Both the position numbers and the translations under genes were made by a program. The notes under the pieces are model-generated. The model was not told where the DNA came from. It searched no databases and saw only the letters and a list, made by a program, of their open reading frames with translations. 64,000 nucleotides of DNA from Charina bottae (lineage: Eukaryota > Chordata > Lepidosauria > Squamata > Charinaidae): assembly GCA_023362775.1 (NCBI GenBank), contig JALMGJ010000002.1, positions 57,196,914-57,260,913 on the forward strand, given 5' to 3'. Below are positions 43,786 to 53,492 of the stretch, one piece after another; the stretch's first letter is position 1; each line of letters begins with the position of its first letter.

Positions 43786-44074
43786 AATATTTTGCTTCAT
43801 TCTGTAATTGTTAGTCAAGTTTGAGTGTTCTTATCCTTTAATTGTAATCTATAGTTCCCTCTAGTGTCCAACGTTTAGAGTCTTATCTTATTTTTTTTTT
43901 AAATTGAAAACAAAGCATTTTCCCATGGGAAGAATTCATTATATTTAATTCCAAAGTCTTATTTCAAATTTATTAATCTGTTTGTAACTTTCTAAAATCA
44001 AAGTTTTAATAACTTTTTTGCTGTTTATTCCAATTTTTTTTTAAAGTTCTTAAACCTGTAGTTAAAGCTTCTTT
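43786..44074. other. T-rich sequence, likely antisense LINE
   Basis: Contains two GTGTCCAACGTT motifs (43775 and 43865 regions) and T-runs. No coding assignment. Confidence 0.3.
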
Positions 44075-44540
44075 TGTAAGGCACCAAAACTTACCACACG
44101 CCTTTAGAGAAAGCCAAATACACGAAGGAGACTTTGTAAAAAGGAACAGCAGCAAGGTTTATTTGGCCAAGCAAAGGTTGCCGGGTGGCAGCCAGACAGT
44201 TGTCACGTGCAAGTGACCTCTGAATGAAACCACCACCCTGAGCATAAGGGTGCACAAACTTTTATACAGGGAATACAAGCAGGAAGTGAGGATGAGGATG
44301 GTATGCCCATATGTGGGTGAGGTGTCCGATGACCATTCCCAAGGATTGGCTAGTTCTTGGGGATCAGGGTCCCTCCCAGAGCTGAAGGATTCTGGGATTC
44401 ACCAGGTCAAGGGGTGACGTGGGTCATCAACATAGTTACAAAGGATAGAATTGGGAACATTCACACCAATTGTTGGAACATTCACACCAAAGAAATACTT
44501 GCATCTTACAGAGACACTTGCATCTTACAGAGACAATAGT
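44075..44540 (-). mobile_element. LTR-like segment, minus orientation
   Basis: Plus strand begins TGTAAGGCACC. On the minus strand there is a TATAAAAG box (about 44263-44256) and AATAAACC near 44162, about 100 nt apart, as promoter and polyadenylation signal of an LTR. The distal side carries tandem repeats (ACTTGCATCTTACAGAGAC twice, 44498-44536) like U3 repeats. I could not define the far end or a target repeat, and the Penelope insertion follows at once. Confidence 0.4.
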
Positions 44541-44719
44541 AATATAAGATAAACTGCTGACTCTGGTCCTGTGGTGTTACTTCTCCTGTGTTGGGCCATC
44601 CTCCTGTACAAAAGTTGTTTGGTTTCTCCAATGTAGAGTTCAGAGCACTCCTCACTGCACTGGATTGCATAAACTACATTGCTTTTCTTGTGTTTTGGAG
44701 TTTGATCTTTTATCTTCAT
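44525..44719 (-). pseudogene. Penelope-like GIY-YIG nuclease fragment (inverted part)
   Basis: Minus-strand frame with KHKKSNVVYAIQCSEEC, ELYIGETKQ and YRRMAQHRR, the first half of a Penelope-like GIY-YIG domain (VVYAI...YIGET). After AVYL the frame runs into flanking sequence. The second half of the same domain lies on the opposite strand from 44709. Confidence 0.8.
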
Positions 44720-44986
44720 TTAAAGGAAAAAGGACACTCATTTGAGGACATTAATGTTCACATTTTAGACAGAGAAGATAGGTGGTTTGAGAGAGGGGTC
44801 AAGGAATCCATTTATGCCAACTTGGAAAATCCTTCCTTGAATAGAGGTGGGGGCCTCAGGCACAATCTTTCTCCCATCTTTCTCCCGGCTCTGTCTTCTG
44901 TGCCTAGGAAGATTAAGACCATTTCACAAGCTCAACAGCAGCATGGTGATCTTAACGATCCTCCTTTAGATAATAAAAGGACTTAA
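44709..44986 (+). pseudogene. Penelope-like C-terminal coding part
   Basis: Reads YLHLKEKGHSFEDINV, DREDRWFERGVKESIY, PSLNRGGGLRHNLS to a stop at 44984. This is the C-terminal half of the GIY-YIG domain and the tail typical of the FERGVKEAIY...RGGGLR type of Penelope-like elements. The ORF upstream of 44709 in this frame is antisense of the flipped part and not coding. Confidence 0.8.
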
Positions 44987-45070
44987 AATACATCTCAATA
45001 TAACCATGACCCCAGGTGTAAGGTCACACAGCTACCTAGAAACATATTTAGGATTCCCTTACCAACTTTG

Positions 45071-45119
45071 CTCAGACTGAAGAAGCTCCTTGGATAAGGA
45101 GCGAAACGTTTCCACTGAG
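45071..45119 (+). ncRNA. Hammerhead ribozyme-like fold 2
   Basis: Core CUGAAGA (45077-45083); stem II GCUCCUU (45085-45091) with AAGGAGC (45096-45102), seven perfect pairs and GGAU loop; GAAA (45103-45106); then CGUU with predicted cleavage after U45110. Stem I CUCAG (45071-45075) can pair CUGAG (45115-45119) but only across an internal loop, so stem I is weaker than at 38987. One extra A (45084) sits between core and stem II, as in the first copy. Activity unknown. Confidence 0.5.
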
Positions 45120-45359
45120 AAAATAGAAATCCAGTTGACATGATTCAAGTTACAGCATGGTGTTTTCCAGGCCAAGGTTTGTGAGCCGGGTTTCCCCATA
45201 TCCCTTCACTTTCACTATGGATAGAAGAAAACTCACCCGGTGCTGTAAAACTTGTCAATCCAAAGGTTCCTAATAGCTGAAAAGCAGTTAATAAGCAGTT
45301 TCTGAAAGTGGTTAGGAAAGGAAGTATGCAAACTTAGTGTCCTTTCAAAGGAGCCTACT

Positions 45360-45880
45360 GTGGTTTGAGCAAGATGGTTATTCCATCATTTCTCAGAGCA
45401 ATAAACCTAAAGTTATCTTGCAGTCTCCTCACGAGGAGCAGCTGTCTGGAGCACTTGGAGCACAATCTCAATCTTGTCCGGAGACGAATTATAGAAGAGC
45501 AGGTCTACTCGCCGGCTCTTCATTCCACTGCGGTCATCAGCTCCACAGCTTCAGTCTGCCATTTCTTCCCCAGAAGTCTCACAAAAATTAGCAGATCTGT
45601 TCCATAGTTTCTCAAAAGGATCAACAACATCTGAGCTCTTTTCTACTTGATCTGCTTCCATTCTAACTAGTCCTTTTAAGAACTATGGAACTAAAAATTA
45701 TTTTCATTGTCTTGTGTTTTTCTCTTCCTACTTCCAATCCCTTTTTCTTTGTGTAATGTGTTTTAGATTGTAAGCCACTCTTTGTAAGTTTCTTTGATAA
45801 TATATTTTTGCTAAAGGGTGGGGTAAAAATGTGTAAAAAATATTCTTGCCAAATAAACATTTTTCCTCAACAATATTCCA
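45360..45880 (+). mobile_element. Unassigned sequence ending in LINE-like tail
   Basis: 45760-45838 (GATTGTAAGCCACTCTTTG, TTTCTTTGATAATATATTTT, GGGTGGGGTAAAAATG) resembles a plus-strand L2/SINE terminus. The upstream part (45360-45660) may belong to the same element, but I recognise no coding motif. Confidence 0.35.
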
Positions 45881-47212
45881 CTCAAAACAAACGCTAGCAA
45901 CTACCCACACACCAAAGGAAACAATGCATGTAATGCTCCCAATGTAATGAAATGAATCTGAAATAAGGGTGGTGATTGGTATAATGATTGTTATTTCTCT
46001 GGGTTGCAAGTAAATGGATCAGAACAAGCCTAAGGCCAAAATGTAGTAAAGATGAAGATGGAAGGAAGGGGATGTAAGGGGATGTAAGGAGAGAAAACAA
46101 AGCAATGTGAAGTAATGTGGCTGATATACTTCCCACCTGGATATCAGCAGCCAGAGAAATTGTATTACCAAATTTCAATGACAAAGGACTAAAAAACAAA
46201 GGTTTCCTATTGCTTCAGTGAAAAACAACATAAAAACAATGTATCGGCCTTAATTGTAAGAAACAAATACTCTTCCTATTTCTATGGGACTCCACTGCAC
46301 CATAGAATTTCCTGCAGAGATTAAGATCAGCTCTCTGCTTCCTTTTCAGACTCAATCCTAGCACAAATTAACTTCCTGCTGCACATTCTGATCTCACCTG
46401 TCTCTTCACCTTCCCTAGTTTGGAGAAGAAAGACAGCTCCACTGGGCACTTCCATAGGCCATCCTGTTTCCCACTGAAACCTGGCACTGGAATGTTATCA
46501 GCCACCAATTTATCTTTTTATTTCCCTGTTGTCAGGTATCAAAACTGAAAGAAATCATACAGGATTAACTTGAACGAACCCTTAACTTTTGAAATAGAGA
46601 GAGAGGAAGAGAGAGACAGATAAATTGTATGTACAAAGTAGCTTTTCTTTTGAAATCTGTGACAACTTCTTCTGATAGAAGAGGTTCCACCCTTAACCAA
46701 GATCAAAACAGGAATGCAACTTGATTAAATCAGCTATTACCAAACAGCTGGCTGATCACACCTGGTCATATAATATAGTATAACAAGCTGTTGTAGGAAA
46801 AAAAAAAGTATTATCATTATAGCACTTTTCTTCCTGAATGAACCTAGAGCAGTGTTCTCCCCCCAAAAAAGGAAACTTTCATTAAAACAATTCAGTAAAA
46901 GTAATCAAACAAACCTCGACAAAACAGGTTAATAAACTAATGGGAGTATCCCAGTTTAAAACATCATTTAAGTAAAAGGCAATCTAGCCTTAGGTCACTT
47001 GTTCCCTCGCTACTACCGATCTTTGGGTTAGGGTTTTCTGCTGCAGTTCTAAACTATTATTTTTACTGTTATGTCACTTCAAGAGCTCCTGTCCATTTGG
47101 GCTGGTGCACTTTATTTCACTACAGGCTAACCCCAGCAATTCAGTGGCTATTTCACAGAGACAAGGATGGTCTCTAATTTTGTCTACAGGTACATTTACC
47201 AATAATGCTATA
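45881..47212. other. Unassigned sequence
   Basis: Nothing recognised. Minor purine-rich patch (GAGAGAGAGGAAGAGAGAGAC-type) near 46597-46619. Confidence 0.45.
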
Positions 47213-47283
47213 ATAGCAGAATGGTTATAACACTTGCCTTGTAAATAGAAGGTTGCTGATTTGAAGCACAGCAGAAACTTTTT
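47213..47283 (+). pseudogene. tRNA-like relic (Thr-like)
   Basis: AGAATGGTTATAACACTTG (A-box-like), CCTTGTAAATAG with a TGT anticodon-like triplet in a CTTGTAAA context as in tRNA-Thr, and a decayed B box (CTGATTTGAAGC). Arms no longer pair well. Either a tRNA pseudogene or the head of an unknown SINE. Not a functional tRNA. Confidence 0.35.
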
Positions 47284-48454
47284 ACTCCCTCCCTTTTTTT
47301 AAAAAAAATAAGCACAGCATTGTACCATTTCATCATTTTTTCGGTAACTTGAGTAGAAAGGTTTCAACCCCAGATCTCAAATAGCTCATAGGAGTAACTT
47401 AAAGGTTCAGTGCAGATAAGTTTTCATTTGGACAGGATTTTCATGAGCCATTTCGGAATCAAGCTGGCATAAGCACAGGAAGGGGCAGCTTAAGGTTACA
47501 ATGATGATATGCCCAGAGTCTTATTAACAAGATTTATTAAAGTGAAATAATAGGGTTATAAACAATTCAGTAGCTAAACTTTCTCTGTGGAATCCTTGGT
47601 GCTGTTTCCCATTACAATATTTCCCATTAGATTCAATTTATCTCCTAAGAGATTAGGGTGGACCTTTTCGTAATTTCTTTCTAGAGACTTTACTAAGAAC
47701 TGGTGAGTGGGCAATTTTTTTTACTGATAATATCTGCATCTTCTGAATCTTTATCACCTTGGGAATCAACCCTTACATCTATGTTCTTTTGATCTTTTTA
47801 ATTAAATGAGTATTTTGTTTTGGCATTTTGGATATGCTATCTAAGCTATACAGTTTCTAGCAAAAAATCCCTGAAGGCTCCGGGGAAAATATAATAATAT
47901 ACCTTTTCTAGAGATGTGCAAAACTCATTGATTCAGGAATAGAACTTTCCTGAGAACTTTGAAATATTTCATTTCCCCTTTGGATGATGGCAAATCTCCA
48001 GACTATGCCATTGTAGAGGCAGTTTGACAGTAAATCCTCTGGAACAGAAATGATGTCTGGAACATTTTGAACTGCTTCCAAATGTTTTGATCTGGAGGGA
48101 AAATGGTATGTTCCAGAAAAATAACATTCCAGAATCTGTGAATTTAGCACATTGCCATTTATCCTTTTACCCTCTGTCTAAATAAGCAGTGCCTTTTCCT
48201 CTGACACACAACTTCTTTTCTCACCCTCCCTCCCAAATGACATAATTTTGTATAGAGGCTATCAGGTTTCTCCAAGTGTCTGGTTCTTGCTGCAGACAAA
48301 GCAGAACATTATTTGTCCAAGATACCACTAGAGGGTGCTCAGCATTTATGCAATCCTTTAGTGTCTTTTCTGCTTTACAAAATGAGCTGTTTATTCTGAA
48401 CAAATCAGGTATCATCCAATACTGATTTGTTCTTAATTTTTAAAAACATTTAAA
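47284..48454. other. Unassigned sequence
   Basis: Nothing recognised. Confidence 0.45.
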
Positions 48455-48515
48455 GGTATGTATGTATGTATGTATGTATGTATGTATGTATGTATGTATG
48501 TATGTATGTATGTAT

Positions 48516-48551
<36 letters not shown>

Positions 48552-48552
48552 T
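48455..48552. repeat. (GTAT)n-(TTTA)n microsatellite
   Basis: About 98 bp compound tetranucleotide: GTAT repeats then TTTA repeats, at the 3' end of the adjacent SINE and probably grown from its tail. Confidence 0.95.
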
Positions 48553-48770
48553 ATCCCATCTTTATTATTTTAATAAATAACTCAAGGCGGCAAACATACC
48601 AAATACTCCTTCCTCCTCCTCTTTTCCCCACAACAACAACCCTGTGAGGTGAGTTGGGCTGAGAGAGAGTGACTGGCCCAAGGTCACCCAGCTGGCTTTC
48701 ATGCCTAAGGCGGGGCTAGAACTCACCGTCTCCTGGATTCTAGCCCAGCACCTTAACCACTAACCAATTT
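48553..48770 (-). mobile_element. Sauria-type tRNA SINE
   Basis: Full-type antisense copy: BovB-like tail ATCCCATCTTTATTATTTTA, central GTGAGGTGAGTTGGGCTGAG and GTGACTGGCCCAAGG, then head (GCCTAAGGCGGGGCTAGAAC; CCTTAACCACTAACCA). Confidence 0.85.
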
Positions 48771-48960
48771 ATTGTTACATATGTGACAATATGAGTACAT
48801 TTTATTGATCTTTTCATATCCTTTTTTTCCTCTGAAAACTATCTACTGGTTGGTGGAAACCATTGTGCAAATTTAGAAAGGAAACTTACACTGTTTTTTT
48901 AAATGAAAAAAAATCTGAACAAGAAAGAATCGATCAGCAGCCTAAATACAATTTACTTAC

Positions 48961-49467
48961 CTGTGAGGTGAGTTGGGCTGAGAGAGAGTGACTGGCCCAA
49001 GGTCACCCAGCCAGCTTTCATGCCTAAGGCGGGACTAGAACCCTCAGTCTCCTGGTTTGCCATTGGCTCCTTTCTAGGGCTGAGAGAGTGAGTGACTGAC
49101 CCAAGGCCACCTTTCATGCTTTCATGTCTAAGGCAGGACTAGAACTCTCAGTCTCCTGGCTTCTAGCCTGTTGCCTTAACCACTAGACCAGAGCTTTCCA
49201 AACTGTGTGTCGTGACACAAAAGTGTGTTGCCACACACAGTCTGGTGTGTCGCCACACAACCCAGAAGCGCTGATCATCATCAGCGCTTCCGGGTTTTCC
49301 TGTGGCGACACACCAACTGCAGCGCACAAAACCTGAAAGCGGCAGCAGCGCTTCCAGGTTTTTGCGCGCTGCCGCAAGGACGGCAATTCCGGGTTTTCCT
49401 GCGGCGACACACCAACGCCGGTTGGTGTGTCGCCGCGGGAATAACTTTGGAAAGCCCTGCACTAGAC
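48961..49467 (-). mobile_element. Two joined Sauria-type SINE pieces, hAT-interrupted
   Basis: 48961-49057 is a head and central segment that stops within CAGTCTCCTGG. It is directly followed by a second SINE piece (TTTGCCATTGGCTCC...) running to the head CCTTAACCACTAGAC at 49188. The hAT-like element at 49189-49459 used CACTAGAC of this SINE as target. Tandem piece joining may reflect recombination between SINEs. Confidence 0.75.
49189..49459. mobile_element. Miniature hAT-like DNA transposon, copy 2
   Basis: 271 bp between exact 8-bp repeats CACTAGAC (49181-49188, 49460-49467). Inverted ends CAGAGCTTTCCAAA and CAGGGCTTTCCAAA. The inside is GC-rich with many GTGTGTCGCCAC/GCGACACACCA motifs and internal near-palindromes (CCGGTTGGTGTG; CGCTGATCATCATCAGCG). 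No ORF of note; non-autonomous. Confidence 0.9.
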
Positions 49468-50256
49468 AAATAATAGTTATATTCCTGTAAGAGAAAAGAA
49501 ATGTCAGTGACATTATTATAGTAATCTGTTATCATCAAATATTTATGGGCAGAATTCAGGACGTTCATGTGGTTTCAAAAAGATTTTTAAAATATAGTGC
49601 CTTAATGTTCACCCATTGCCCTCAGTGTTCAGGACACTATGAAAATCTGGTAATCTAATTTCATTTGCCAATCCAAGTTACAATCCTGAACATTTTGGCT
49701 CAGAATAAATCCAACCGAGGGGAAAAAAAAAGTTAATTCTGTAAACATGATTATGATTGTATATAAAGTTCTGGCCATTTTTTCTAAATAAGGGAGAAAG
49801 ATGAAAGCGCAACAAACAAAACATTCATTAGGAACAGGACCTTTGTTTTAAAAGATTGTATATAATTTTAAAAGAATCAAAATGCTTACCATCATTTGTA
49901 CTGAAAATCAATCAGAAGGACACCATACCTGGTTTTTAGTCATTCTATTGAACAAAATTCTAGACAGATTAAAATAAAACAAAATAACCATCTATTCAGG
50001 AAATATCTAGCTCTTTTCAAACCAAACAGAGATGAAAGCTGGGGGTTTTTTTTCATCCATAGGAAGAGTTTGTGCTACAGTAAAGCCTGTATATGTCCCT
50101 TTCAAGGCTTGAAAAGGAGGAAGTAAATTTTTCTGCTTCTCAATCTCACCTATGTGGTAGAAAGACTTCAGCTGAAAGTTCACTTCATCTGAACGATCTC
50201 AAGCAAACCACTATGTTTTCACATCCCATATAGGCTTGATAATTTATATTCTAAAC
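49468..50256. other. Unassigned sequence between hAT copies
   Basis: Nothing recognised. It is the loop between the two inverted hAT copies. Confidence 0.45.
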
Positions 50257-50516
50257 CAGGGCTTTCTAAAGTTTTCCCGCGGCGACACACCAACCAGCGT
50301 TGGTGTGTTGCCGCGGGAAAACCCGGAAGTGCCGCCGTTGCGGCAGCGTGCAAAAACCCGGAAGCGCTGCTGCCGCTTTCAGGTTTTTGTGCACTGCCGT
50401 TGGTGTGTCGCCGCAGGAAAACCCGGAAGCTCAGCGCTTCCGGGTTGTGTGGCGACACACCAGACTGTGTGTGGCAACACACTTTTGTGTCGCCACACAC
50501 AGTTTGGAAAGCTCTG
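50257..50516. mobile_element. Miniature hAT-like DNA transposon, copy 3 (inverted)
   Basis: 260 bp between exact 8-bp repeats TTCTAAAC (50249-50256, 50517-50524). Reverse complement of copy 2 over nearly its whole length, with matching ends (CAGGGCTTTCTAAA; CAGAGCTTTCCAAA reading in). The different target octamer proves independent insertion, not local duplication. No ORF. Confidence 0.9.
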
Positions 50517-50525
50517 TTCTAAACA

Positions 50526-51088
50526 AACAAGTAGTCAAGAAATATGCTACAGACTAGCACTTGGTAGAGCAGCCATGAAGGCCTTGGAAAAGATATTCAA
50601 ATGCCATGAAGTGTCTATACCTACAAAGATCAGAATAATGCAGGCAATGGTATTCCCTGTGACACTCTATGGAGGTGACAGTGGACTTTGAAGAGGCAGG
50701 GCAGGAAGAGTATTGACTGTTTTGAACTTTGGTGTTGGAGAAGACTCCTGAGAATACCATGGACAGCCAAGAAAACAAATCAATGGATCATCAAACAAAT
50801 CAACCCAGAGTTCTCACTTGATCTACAAATGACCAGGCTCAAATTTTCTTACTTCAGACACATTATGCAAAGGCCTAGCTCTTTGCAGAAGGTTCTAATG
50901 CTGGGAAAGGTGGAAGGAAAAAGAGAATGACCAGCAGCAAGGTGGATGGACCCAGTTACAGTGGCGATGAGTGCACTGTTGGAAGACCTGAAAGAACAGG
51001 TTAGGGACAGATCATGATGGAGAAAATCTATCTATGTGGTCACTAAGAGTTGACAATGACTTGATGGCATGGAATCAATCAATCAAAT
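50526..51088 (+). mobile_element. BovB/RTE LINE 3' end
   Basis: Coding remnants RRLALGRAAMKALEK-like (LALGRAAMKALEKIF), IRIMQAMVFPVTLYGGDS, FELWCWRRLLRIPWTAKKTN and FSYFRHIMQRPSSLQKVLMLGKVEGKR in two frames, then GACTTGATGGCATGGAATC and AATCAATCAATCAA tail. These are hallmark C-terminal words of BovB (AMVFPVVMYGCESW, ELWCWRRLLRVPWTA). It is the presumed driver family of the Sauria-type SINEs here. Frameshifted near 50690 and RT absent, so dead. Confidence 0.9.
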
Positions 51089-51884
51089 TTCTGCACAGAT
51101 CACAGCAGTTTTCAACCTACATTTTCTTATGCAGAAGGTAACATACGGACCTTGATTTCCTTAATATGAACTAGTGCAGTAACTTGGGGGGGGAAAAATA
51201 AAAACTGCAAACTGAACAGCACAAGAGTATCTTTTGCAAAGTTAATTTCTGAAACTCTGATCTAAATGTCAAGGTGATAAGATTGCTTTCTAAGAGCTGT
51301 TGGAAGGAAGAGGAAGATGAGGAGGTATAGCCTTCAGTTCTTTAAGCCAATGAGATTTTTTTCCTCCATGATTAACAATAGCCCTTGGAGTGTCTTCAGT
51401 CCTGGAGACAATGAAAACGAATAAGCAAGTCAGGAAATGGACTGGAGCAGATCAATGGAACACGAGACTGATATTAGGGATCATGTAGCCACTAAAATTG
51501 AATTGCAAACATCAACAATTGTCAGGATATTTTTTTCCAAACAACAAGAGGCCTAGGGGAAACAGGAAAACAGGCCTAGGAAATTATCCTAGCAAGTCAT
51601 GATTGCTGACTAAGGTTTATTATATTGTTCCTGAGCCTAATTAATGCATATCTTTAAAGGGACAGGCATTTGGACTAGAGCTAGGTGTTTTAAGTAATTT
51701 TGCAATCATTTAGCAATCCAATAGGAATACTATAAAGTACGCCATACATACTTAAACCAGATCCTATGTCTTTGTTTTTATAGTACACTTAATGGTGTCA
51801 TGGGAGGAGTTAACATGTTGTGAAATACTGTACCTTAACCTGGCAAACTGATCCAGTCAAGTAACCCTCATGGGGTTACATTTA
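51089..51884. other. Unassigned sequence
   Basis: Nothing recognised. Confidence 0.45.
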
Positions 51885-52275
51885 GATCATAGAACGTAAG
51901 GGTTGGAAAGAACCTTGGCAATTGTCTACTTCAACCTCTCACCCAATGCAGGAACAGATGCATTGCATGAGCTCCAACAGATGGCCATCCAGCCTCTCTT
52001 TTAATACATTCAGCAAAGGAGAACCCACCATTTGCCAAGGCGGTCTGTTCAATTATTGATTAGAACTTTTGTCCTGATGTTTAACTGAAATCTACTTTCT
52101 TGTAATTTCAACCCATTGTTTCCTGTTCTGTCTTCCAGAACAACCCTGAACAATTCTACCCCATCTTCTACATGACAACCCTTCAGATATTTAAAGACAG
52201 TTATCCTGTCTCCTTATAGTCTTCCTTCCTCCAGGCTAAACATACCTAGCTGTTCCTCATAAGTTTTTCATTCCA
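51885..52275 (-). mobile_element. CR1 LINE 3' UTR region
   Basis: Antisense CR1 terminus: ATCATAGAACGTAAGGGTTGG, GAACCTTGGCAATTG, AGGCTAAACATACCTAGCTG and TTCCTCATAAG. Avian-like CR1 wording, diverged, 5'-truncated. A different CR1 lineage from 5488-6440 by its 3' end. Confidence 0.8.
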
Positions 52276-52672
52276 GGTGAAAAAGCTTCAGCAAGAGAGC
52301 TTTGTCATCTGAACAGCTGAGGGGTTGTGTTGCCACCTAGTGGCCTGGGAGCTAATAGATTCTTTAGGATTTAAAGACAATAGGTTCAAACCAGGATGAA
52401 TTGCCAGAAAATATTTTTATTGAATAAATATTAAAAGGGTTCAGGGAGAAAGGAAGATATACCAATCCATATCCTTTCAGCTTGCCTAGAACTCCAAGAA
52501 TGACAGTGGGAAGACCCCCTGGAGCTGGTGGCTGCTTGGCACCCTCCTGGGACTTTGGGTCAATGCCAAGGTTCAAATTGTTTTAGAGTTTTTGCCACCT
52601 TTTTATACTAAGAAGGGACAGAGAGTATAAACAATAACATTTGGAGATAGCTTGGTACCACGTGGGAACATG

Positions 52673-52674
<2 letters not shown>
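52276..52674. other. Unassigned sequence
   Basis: Nothing recognised. Confidence 0.4.
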
Positions 52675-52706
<32 letters not shown>

Positions 52707-53188
52707 GTATTTATACCCCTCCTATCCCCTCCCTAGACGGAGGGCTCTAGGCGGCTTACAATCATTGAAATACATATATTTATATATCATATATTTAACA
52801 ATGTTATAATATTACCGCGCATTAGGGAGGGGGTGAGGGAACCGACTCTTCTTCCGCAGGCATCGGACTACATGCCCCAGAATGCCTCGCTTCCAAGCCG
52901 GCTGCTGACGTCCAGGAAGTTGTCATCAGGATCCGCCGTCCTCTGCCGTTATCCACAGGAATCAACCAGGTCTTCCTTCGGTTCGAGGGCGACCCCCGAA
53001 AGGATGCCATCAAATTGCCCCACGTAAGTGGTACCCATTTATCTACTTGCCTTAGCTTTCGAATTGCTCGGTTGGCAGAGGCTGGGGCTAGTGACAAGAG
53101 CTCACCTCGCCACGCGGATTCGAACCGCCGGCCTTATGGTCGGCAGACTAACAGCTCAGAGGTTTAACCCGCTGAGCTACCGCGCCCC
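52675..53188 (-). mobile_element. Long tRNA SINE with L2-like tail
   Basis: Reading the minus strand from 53188: tRNA-like head with A box TAGCTCAGCGG (53180-53170) and B box GGTTCGAATCC (53126-53116), a central block shared with the 37636 family (GAGCTC...AGCAATTCGAAAGC...GGGTACCAC), then a distinct GC-rich body (53025-52815) and a terminus TGTAAGCCGCCTAGAGCCC...GGGTATAAATA with AAATAAATAAATAAA, like L2-type LINE ends. About 510 bp. The head is exchangeable: same promoter, different 3' half. Confidence 0.75.
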
Positions 53189-53205
53189 TTATTATAACTT
53201 TAGAC

Positions 53206-53484
53206 CAGCCTTTCTTAACTTTTTGATCCTTGGGGAACCGCTGCACATTCAGGCTCAAATATAGGCCAGAAGTTACATAATTATCATATTTGTTTCATGG
53301 TTAGGCCTGTATATATGCATTAACTGTGTTCTTAAACTATAAATAAAGAATGAAACTTACCTTTTTAATGTGAAGTTGCCCAAATTTTAAATATTTTTTT
53401 CAATAAATCATGATCTCCCAGGGAACCCCTAGTGACCTCTCATGGATCCCTAGGATTCCACGGAACCCTGGTTGAGAAACCCTG
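53206..53484. mobile_element. Miniature hAT-like transposon, second family
   Basis: 279 bp between exact 8-bp repeats CTTTAGAC (53198-53205, 53485-53492). Ends CAGCCTTTCTTAAC and, reading in from the right, CAGGGTTTCTCAAC. Interior AT-rich and unrelated to the GACACAC-rich family at 24136, 49189 and 50257. Charlie-like wording. Non-autonomous. Confidence 0.9.
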
Positions 53485-53492
53485 CTTTAGAC

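Larger units (their letters stand above)
44546..45165 (+). mobile_element. Penelope-like element with inverted 5' part
   Basis: The 3' part (44709-45165, plus) encodes HLKEKGHSFEDINVHILDRE, DRWFERGVKESIYANLENPS and GGGLRHNLS, followed by a UTR and a hammerhead-like fold. The 5' part (44546-44711) is on the minus strand. Both parts contain the same eight nucleotides TTTATCTT at their broken ends (44546-44553 minus; 44709-44716 plus), so the element was split at one point and its upstream part flipped during insertion. Confidence 0.8.

Noticed and set aside
46597..46625. GAGA-rich patch as possible regulatory element
   Set aside because: Short purine-rich low complexity with no supporting context.
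49163..49568. Overlapping GC-rich ORFs on both strands
   Set aside because: They read through the hAT-like miniature element and its near-palindromes; no domain, and the same happens in the inverted copy.
53113..53188. Second tRNA-like gene (minus)
   Set aside because: Continuous with a SINE body and a LINE-like tail; promoter head of a SINE.
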